DNA of 64,000 bases from Taudactylus pleione (lineage: Eukaryota; Chordata; Amphibia; Anura; Myobatrachidae). A program made the translations under genes and the position numbers. The notes under the pieces were generated by a model, which had not been told where the DNA came from, did no database searches, and was given only the letters and a program-made list of their open reading frames with translations. This document shows, piece by piece, positions 57,430-64,000 of this stretch. Numbering within the stretch: position 1 is the first letter of the stretch; every line of letters begins with the position of its first letter. The stretch spans positions 930,001-994,000 of the forward strand of contig JAUIMM010000686.1 in the NCBI GenBank assembly GCA_031769625.1. The letters run 5' to 3'.

Positions 57430-57725
57430 CGTATGAGACGGTCCGAACACATTTGACGTTCGCATCTGCTAATGTATGTACGCCCCAAAAACGCCTCGCC
57501 ACGCCTGCGTTTTTTCATCTCCACCCCCGTCAACACCCAAAAACGCCCTGTTCTGTCAATCACATTTGACATGTCACTTCCTGTACGCTATTTTAGGAAC
57601 GAGAGAAAAAAAACTCGCAATCTGCCGTACGCACATGCGCAGTGTAACACCGACGCATGCGCGGTTAGTCAACATCGGAACGCAACGAGCGTACTGTTGT
57701 TAACGTGCGGCTCTGAATGAGGGCC
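57430..57725. promoter_or_regulatory. Terminal and subterminal region of Harbinger copy 2 (gene A side)
   Basis: Contains TGTACGCTATTTTAGG, GCCGTACGCACATGCGC, GACGCATGCGCGG and GCGTACTGTTG, matching 6046-6330 inverted, then the terminal GTGCGGCTCTGAATGAGGGCC. Confidence 0.5.
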
Positions 57726-57865
57726 TATGTTCACTAAATACCACCACAGTACGAAGGGCAGAATTACATCATCTTAATGACATGAATAATTTAATATGGA
57801 GAAGAAAGAAACACAGAATTAGTCTTGAAAAGATGCAAAAGGAGTAGTATTAATTGACAAACATT

Positions 57866-58729
57866 GGGCGAGATGTAATAGGGTGTGAGTTTTGAAAAAG
57901 TGCGATTATAGAACTATACCTGCACATTTTCAGAACTCATCCAACAAGTAGCAGAGGTCCCTTAATGCCCTGCAAGCTGGCACTTGAGGTTCTCCAAGTG
58001 CCAGCATGCAGGGGAGGCTTGCTGGGACCTGTAGTTCTCAATCAAAAGTTATTATTAAATTTATTTTTTACACCACACTTTTATACACAATCTACCCGGC
58101 ATCCACTGGCCAGGGGTGCTGGGGGTAGCCCTGGGCTTTCAGCCTAGGCTTGGGGCACCCTGGAGAGGGGGACCGCGGTCAGGTGCAATGCTTTGGCTGG
58201 GGTACCCGGTGAAAGGGCTCCCCAGCTGTGGCCTTACACCCCCACTAGAAAGAGTCCGGTCCTGCTTATGGAATATACAGGGGACCCCTACTGAATTTTG
58301 TCCCCTGTATGTCCAAAACCAGGACAGGCTCAGCAGAGCCTTGTGCTGGATCATAAAATACAGGGGAACCCTACGCATTTTTCCCCTGTATTTTAAAATC
58401 CAGGACAGTCTCAACAGAGCCCGGGGGGAAGGCGCACGTAATTTTTTTTGTATACTGTTTACTTTTTTTTAAACACAGAAGCTTCACGGATCTCACTGAT
58501 CTGTGAAGACTTCTCTATAACTCGGACCTTTTATTGGTAGTTGCATTAAAAGGTCTGAGTTTGCATAGGAGAAAACTCACCTCGACTCGCATAATGTAAT
58601 TAATGTAATAGCCTTGAACTCACAAGTTTGTAGACTATTACATTAGTGAGACAAACTCGGACCTTTAAATGTGCGAGAAGGTCCAAGTTTGTCTCAAACA
58701 AATAACTCGGACCCTATTACATCTCGCCC
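57866..58729. mobile_element. Non-autonomous TIR element (GGGCGAGATGTAATAGGG)
   Basis: Starts GGGCGAGATGTAATAGGGTG and ends CGGACCCTATTACATCTCGCCC. Flanking triplets are ATT and ATA. The interior block at 58000-58038 is shared with 20850-20885, so the two are related. No transposase. Confidence 0.8.
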
Positions 58730-59259
58730 ATAATGTTTTATAATATAGAGTGAATTGGGTTAGAAATAGTACTGATACTCCACTAGATTCCCAACTCTGC
58801 AAGAGACTAAACCTAAGTTATGCACTTCATGTGCCTATTGCTAAGCTCAAAAATGTCAACATAACCAACATACTGATAGTTTCTACCTGCAGACCCTGTT
58901 TACCTAAATAAGATGGTATGTTTAACCCCGGGTTTCTCCTGCCCCACATAAAATAGCAAATACCTCAGTGAAATCAGACATTAAACTAGAGGGAATCCTC
59001 ACAGGCAGCATCTGAAACAAACATAGAACCCATGGCAGAACATTCATCTTTATACTGTTCATCCTACCAGGAAAAGTTCTGAGAAGACCACACCTCCAGC
59101 TCCCTGCAAAACTTCTTCATTAAGGGTGCGTGGTTAAGGGAGAACAGCTAGTTAATATTTTTCCATATCAGGACTCTTAAATATTTGAGATGCATGGGAC
59201 GCCATGTAAAGGGAAAAGACTGTTTCAAAGTGTCTATCACAGGTTTAGGAACAGATATA

Positions 59260-59858
59260 GGGCCTGATTCAGAGCCGGACGCAATTAGCGCTCGCCCGTC
59301 CAGATTATAGGGGTGGCTATTCAAATGAACCGTTCGCTCTTTGCGGTCTGTTCACGCCTCTAGGTCTGAACGAGCGAACAAAACTTGTGGTCGTTTTTTG
59401 GAAAACAACGCCCCCTGGCCGCTCGCATCCTACGTCATGTCCGCTATTTATTAGATTAATCGAGTACATCGACCAGCGTATGAACTGCTCGCTATTCTTG
59501 TGGTTGGTTTTTGCTACCACAATCTTGTGAGCAGTTCTGGCTATAAAATAACCCAGTGACGTGGTCAATGACGCTGCTGTTTTAATTATGCACACCCATA
59601 AAATGCCCGTTTTGACCTTTAAGCACGCCTGCATTCGGATCTCCACTCCCCGTTTTCAAGCACCTTCCCCTGTTACCATCCACATACGCCTCTTTCTGTC
59701 ACTCAAATTTTCAGGCATTCACTATTTTGCGAGCACATGAATTTCGACCGCACTGACTGGTTTGCGCATGCGTAAAACGATCCGTACGCATGCGCAGTTG
59801 GGCAAACATCGCTCGGAGCGAACGAGCGGCCGCTTATGAGCGGCTCTGAATCAGGCCC
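59260..59858. mobile_element. Harbinger-type MITE within the L1
   Basis: Starts GGGCCTGATTCAGAGCCGGACG and ends ATGAGCGGCTCTGAATCAGGCCC. It is flanked by a perfect 3-bp duplication ATA (59257-59259 and 59859-59861). It is closely related to 62523-63107 in the opposite orientation (shared AACCGTTCGCTCTTTGCGGT and ACTGCTCGC segments). Confidence 0.9.
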
Positions 59859-59939
59859 ATATTCAAGACTAGAGATTTTGGACAGTTATTCTTAAATGTG
59901 GATAGGCGTCCAAACCTATCAAACTCAGACATTAGGCAC

Positions 59940-60340
59940 GGCCCCTGGCGCCACTAGAGGGGTGCAGAGGGTGCGGGCCGCAGCGGGCAACACCATCCAA
60001 GGGGGTGACACCAAAATAGGAGAGCTGCTCTGCTATTTTGGTGTCACTTCATTGGATGGTGTCACCGAGAAGCCAGAATGCGGAGAGAGGCAGAGGAGAG
60101 ACTGTGGGTTGCCCCTGCAGCTGCAGGAGCACTGGGTAAGCCCACTGTGTGCCGAGAATGAGGGGCGGTATCGCTCCCAAGATCGGCACACATAAGGGGG
60201 CATGGCTTCGCAGAGCGATGTCACTCTCCTTCTGCTAAGCCATGCCCCCATTTGGTGCGCACGCGCCTCCAGCGCGTGGAAGACCTACAACCAGTCAGGT
60301 GCCGCACCAGGTGTCACCCAGGTAAGTGACGCCTCTGGGC
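59940..60340. mobile_element. hAT-like insertion within the L1
   Basis: The left end CCCCTGGCGCCACTAGAGG and right end AAGTGACGCCTCTGGG are inverted. CTGCTCTGCTATTTTGGTGTCAC is shared with 31250-31275, and an inner inverted pair CACCATCCAAGGGGGTGACACC/GGTGTCACTTCATTGGATGGTG is present. The 8-bp duplication was not clear. Confidence 0.5.
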
Positions 60341-61160
60341 ACTGCAATGATGTTATAGGGTTTGTGATAATGGGCAAGAGATTATCATCAAAAAGTGCTA
60401 AATGGTGATCTGTGTGACCTAGAGTCATCCCGGAAATATTCACATTAGACCAAATAGCCCACACCAACGCCTCCATACAGAGTAAAACAATTAAAGGCGA
60501 AAGGGAGAGCCTCATTAGTATAAATATTTTATCAGACAGGACTCCATTAACCTTCACATGTGTGGAGGGCATTGTATAAAGCGCTAATTTCCTGTGAGGG
60601 CATGTATCACCCAATCCCATATGCTCCAGAACCCCATTTAAAAAGCCCTAATCCACTTGATTGAATGCTGTTTCAGCATCAGTAGATAGAAGAACAGTGG
60701 GGACGGTAGAACTGGATATCGTGTGGATAAGGTCCAAGAGTATGGTGGTATAAGGCACAAAACACACCTGAGTAGAGTGAATCAGTGTCGGTGGCAGAGG
60801 CTTCAGATGATTTGCTAGTCATTTTGCATGTAAGTTAACATCTACATTGAGTGATAACTGGCACACATATCAGGGTTCTTCCCTTCTTTTGGAATAACCA
60901 TGATATGTGCAGTCAAGGAGTGGGAAAAAAAGGTGTCCTCACTCTTATAAAATCTAATTAAAAGCAGGCAGAAGAAGAGGAATTTACTGGTCAACAAATT
61001 TTATATGTAATGAAAACCCATCAGGCCTAGGACTTTTGCCAGTAGGTGAGGATTTGATAGCCTCCAGTAGCTTAACTTCAGTAAATAGAGATTCTAAGGC
61101 TCGTAAGACAGTATCCGAGATACAAGGAAAGCCAACAGGTTTCTGGCGAATCTCAGTATG

Positions 61161-61499
61161 TTTTGTAATATATATTTTATTGCTTTTTCAGAATAAAGTA
61201 TATTTTATACAGAATAAAGAAAACACTGAACATATGTCAAATTACATCAACGTACAGAAAAAATATAAATTGGAACCAACATAATAGCAATATCAAAGCT
61301 ATCTCTTAGGAATGTAATATACCTTCCAGAAAATACAATTATTCATATATAATATCAATTTTACTTATTTAAGAAAAGAATTATGAAGATGCATTTGTTG
61401 AGACGTTAATGATGGGGATAAGCTATATTATTTGAAGTAGAAAGCCTGAAAGTCTGTATACTGTATAGTGCCATAGTAATCCTTAATACACTGAATATA
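61161..61499. other. AT-rich sequence, nothing recognised
   Basis: Very AT-rich, with short frames lacking any motif. Confidence 0.35.
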
Positions 61500-62000
61500 G
61501 GCCCTGATTCAGAGGCGCGCGCAAAAAGCGAGCGCTCGCTCTGAATCAGGGCGGGTGCTTGGTTTTTTAGTTGCGGCCTCTTGGCCGCTCGCATAGCTGT
61601 GGGTTACCACCCACAGCTTATGCAAGTGACCAGGATGATGGTCTCGATGGTCAAGACCATCGCCACCATCGTGCTTGCGACGAGACCCTTGTGGTAGGGT
61701 CTCGTGGCCGCAAGCCCCAGAGAGCCGGAAGCTCTCTCACTGACATCACTGGTGATGTCAGTGGGGCCGCTCACAAACGGCAGGCGTTCGCATGGGAACG
61801 CCTCCGTTTGTGAAGCCACCCCCTCCGCCACGCCTACAAAATGGGGCGAGCTGTTGATCAACATCGACAGCCGCCCCTTTTGAAGTGAGCGACTGAGCGA
61901 GTGCTTTTTGCGCTCGCTTCGGGGCTCGCACGTGCGCACTGGGCCACCATCGACCCGCTTGCGAGCGCAATGCACTTGCGAGCGGGTCTGAATCAGACCC
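61500..62000. mobile_element. Harbinger-type MITE with 3-bp TSD
   Basis: Starts GGCCCTGATTCAGAGGCGCGCG and ends GCGAGCGGGTCTGAATCAGACCC. It is flanked by ATA (61497-61499 and 62001-62003). Inverted relative of 26508-27040. The 154- and 167-codon minus-strand frames here are incidental. Confidence 0.87.
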
Positions 62001-62432
62001 ATAGGTAAATGACCTCTGGGCCAGGAGAGCTTGTTCCCCCACTGAAGGTACTGTTGTTTCTGCAGCATCTATATACTTTCTTAACACCTTTATTTTGGAG
62101 ACAATTAAGAGGTGCCCTGGTATTTTGAAGCTCAGCTTAGGTATTAGGTGAGAGTGAGTACTTGTCTCTTGTCTCCAGATCCCGGATCTGAAGAAGTGCA
62201 TCACGACATCGCTGCTTCTTAAGAAAAGTCCCCAGTTAAATGTACTTCCCTCATAAAACACATTTGTGGGCTTCCCACGTGGCTGACTGAGGGTGGACTG
62301 CTGCGGCCTGCAGGGACAGGTTAGCGGGGTTGGTGCTGGCTGGCGACTGCTAAGGATAGACCGTCACCACTGGCAGCACTAGAGGCAGGACTCCGGAGAG
62401 ATGCGTGCCAGGGAGCCTGCATTCACACTTTG

Positions 62433-63194
62433 GGGGAGATGTACTAAGCTCTGAAAAGTCATAAACTGGAAGGTGATAAACTGCCAGCCACTCAGCTCCC
62501 AACTGTCATGGTACAGGCTGTTGGCCTGATTCAGAGCCGCTCGTTCGTTCCGACCGATGTTCGCACAACTGCGCATGTGTACGGATTTTAATACGCATGC
62601 GTGAACCAGTCAGTGCGGCCGAAAATCGTGTGCTCGCTAAATAGCGAATGCCTGCTATTTTGAGTGACAGGAGGAGGCGTATGTGGGTGGTAACAGGGGA
62701 AGGTGCATTAAAACGGGGAGTGGAGATCCGAACGCAGGCATGCCAAACGGTCTAAACGGGCGTTTTAAGGGTGTGCATAATTAACAAAGCAGCGTCATCG
62801 ACCACGTCACTTGGTTGTTTTATAGTCAGAACTGCTCGCATGATGGTGGTAGGAAAAACCAACCACAAGAATAGCGAGCAGTTCATACGCCGTCCGATGT
62901 ACTCGAATAATCTAATAAATAGCGGACATGACGTATGATGCGAGCGGCCAGGGGGTGTTTTTTTCAAAATTACGTTCGCATGTTTTGTTCGCTCGTTCAG
63001 ACATAGAGGCGTGAACAGACCGCAAAGAGCGAACGGTTAATTTAAATAGCCAGACCCTTTTTCTGGACGAGCGAGCGCAAATAGCGTCCGGCTCTGAATC
63101 AGGGCCCGTGTTTGAATAATGACAGTTAGGAGCTGATTGGCTGGTGGTTTATCACTGTCCAGTTTATCACTCTTCAGTGCTTAGTACATCTGGC
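62433..63194. mobile_element. Palindromic MITE split by a Harbinger MITE
   Basis: Outer ends GGGGGAGATGTACTAAGC and GCTTAGTACATCTGGCCC pair, as do ACTGGAAGGTGATAAACTGCCAGCC and GGCTGGTGGTTTATCACTGTCCAGT. The Harbinger MITE at 62523-63107 sits at the loop. Its arms are related to those of 18475-18640. Confidence 0.8.
62523..63107. mobile_element. Harbinger-type MITE, inverted relative of 59260-59858
   Basis: Starts GGCCTGATTCAGAGCCGCTCG and ends GCGTCCGGCTCTGAATCAGGGCC. The interior aligns with the reverse complement of 59260-59858. It has inserted at the centre of another palindromic MITE. Confidence 0.85.
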
Positions 63195-63225
63195 CCTTAA
63201 TCAGGTAGTTGTTGACTGGTAAATC

Positions 63226-63510
63226 TACCTTTGCATCCTTGTTAGTTTACCAGGTTGCTATCCTGTAATGTGTCAATATCGTTTGTTTATGTGCATGCCA
63301 AGCATGACTTCAGCACAGAGGAACTTTCATGATGCCAGTGTAGAGTCTCTACACTGGCATCATAAAACTTCCTCTATGCTGAAGTCATGCTTGGCATGAC
63401 TTATGTGTATGCTTGGCATGACTTATGTGTATGCTTGGCATGCACATATATAAACTATACTGGCACATTACAGGATAGCAACCTGGAAAACTAACAAGGA
63501 TGCAAAGGTA
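63226..63510. repeat. Long near-perfect hairpin with triplicated 22-bp unit in one arm
   Basis: Outer arms TACCTTTGCATCCTTGTTAG and CTAACAAGGATGCAAAGGTA pair, with GGTTGCTATCCTGTAATGTG against CACATTACAGGATAGCAACC. The inner arms (GCCAAGCATGACTTCAGCA ... GCCAGTGTAGAG) pair around 63342. The right arm holds three copies of GCTTGGCATG(ACTTATGTGTAT), the left arm one. Ends were not shown to have a target duplication. Confidence 0.85.
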
Positions 63511-63519
63511 GGTGTTATC

Positions 63520-64000
63520 TTGTACTGCTTTTAGACCAAAATTCCGGGTCTGACCCGGAGGTTGGAACTGACTGAAAGGGTTCTAATCTGGCTCAGACCC
63601 GGAATTTCCCTGGCGCCGGCCCAGGATATTCCCGAGCCACTGCCGTTCACACCGGCGGAGACCCGGCTTTTCCGACGTTGAAGTGGACGCTTGGAGATGA
63701 TGTCATCTCCAAGTGCCACTGAAGCCGGCCAATTAGCAGACATACGGCACGATCCAGGTCACCGTGACCCAGATCGTGCCGTTTACACTGCAGGGTTTCA
63801 CGGGTTATTCCTGTGTTTAACCCTGCAAGTTACCTGGGTTGGATTGCCGAGTCACTCGACCCGGCAATCCAACCCTTCCCCCTTTTACACCAAGGAGTGT
63901 TTGCCTTTTCCACTAAAGCACCAGACTTTATTCAATTCACTCGGATTTTGCATTAGTCAATGACTGTGTATGCGGGTGCATGAAGCATATTGTATATAGA
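63520..64000. other. Terminal stretch, possible CCGGGTC-rich MITE
   Basis: Inverted words (TTCCGGGTCTGACCCGGA, CAGACCCGGAATTTCC, GTTGGATTGCCGAGTCACTCGACCCGGCAATCCAAC at 63838-63873) suggest a palindromic element, but I could not define its limits. No gene. Confidence 0.35.

Larger units (their letters stand above)
49933..57725 (-). mobile_element. Autonomous PIF/Harbinger DNA transposon, copy 2 (inverted)
   Basis: Starts GGCCCTCATTCAGACCCAC and ends GTGCGGCTCTGAATGAGGGCC. It is flanked by a perfect 3-bp duplication TAT (49930-49932 and 57726-57728). The strand is given by the transposase. Gene order is B (+), transposase (-), A (+), so transposase and A diverge while B and transposase converge. 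The sequence is nearly identical to copy 1, arguing for a fairly recent common source. Genes A and B are open; the transposase has a 1-nt deletion. Confidence 0.95.
58735..61160 (-). mobile_element. L1-type LINE fragment, minus strand, with insertions
   Basis: Reverse-strand remnants of ORF2 occur in order. There is LLEAIKSSPTGKSPRPDGFS at about 61080. Next come VKVNGVLSDKIFI, LSPLIVLLCMEALVWAIWSN and GHTDHHLALFDDNLLPI at 60570-60370, where the catalytic FADD box reads FDDN. After two insertions the C-terminal QNFSW and IPSYLGKQGLQVE segments lie at 59090-58880. This is the L1 RT order. Stops and frameshifts are numerous. Confidence 0.82.

Noticed and set aside
61604..62261. Minus-strand frames of 154 and 167 codons
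   Set aside because: They coincide with a GC-rich Harbinger MITE and run past its end; the related MITE at 26508 does not conserve them.

Overview
The window looks like repeat-dominated vertebrate nuclear DNA, most probably from an amphibian (anuran). It is AT-rich overall, has spliced genes with GT-AG introns and AATAAA signals, and holds abundant microsatellites. Its transposon mix (PIF/Harbinger, hAT, DIRS, Ngaro, L1, short terminal-inverted-repeat elements, tRNA-related SINE-like copies) is typical of frogs. I found no host gene, rRNA, tRNA gene or CRISPR array. Nearly everything recognisable is a mobile element, many nested inside others. The species assignment is inference.

The central feature is a pair of closely related, nearly full-length autonomous PIF/Harbinger elements in opposite orientation: copy 1 at 6046-14179 (8.13 kb) and copy 2 at 49933-57725 (7.79 kb). 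Each carries three spliced genes: a HARBI1-like DDE transposase, a four-exon Myb/SANT-like protein (gene A), and a three-exon, proline-rich second Myb/SANT-like protein (gene B). Each also has two minisatellites, one with a 48-bp unit next to the transposase 5' end and one with a 50-bp unit in intron 1 of gene B. Copy 1 has an open transposase and gene B but a 2-nt deletion in gene A. Copy 2 has open genes A and B but a 1-nt deletion in the transposase. Between them the two copies keep one open version of each gene.

Layout: 1-5835 holds two related ~0.9-kb 3-bp-TSD elements (187-1030, 3428-4340), a (TA)n-bearing element and a small hAT element. 5836-14378 is a hAT element split by Harbinger copy 1. 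16347-23335 holds a hAT-like start with an irregular repeat, an L1 split by about 3 kb of insertions, and SINE-like copies. 24207-30957 holds a palindromic MITE and a degenerate DIRS retrotransposon on the minus strand, itself hit by a Harbinger MITE. 31029-34306 holds hAT elements, one containing two other insertions. 35470-35800 is a MITE with telomere-like CCCTAA runs. 37516-41700 is a 5'-truncated Ngaro retrotransposon with gag zinc-knuckle, RT/RNase H, tyrosine recombinase and SGNH-hydrolase remnants. 41931-43187 holds two hAT elements with perfect 8-bp duplications. 45326-49641 is a stack of MITE, hAT and Harbinger insertions. 49933-57725 is Harbinger copy 2. 57866-64000 holds more MITEs, a minus-strand L1 and a ~285-bp hairpin.

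Functionally, the Harbinger transposase and its Myb-like partners would be the mobilising machinery. At least six short elements here share the terminal motif GGSCCTSATTCAGAS and could be driven by it in trans.
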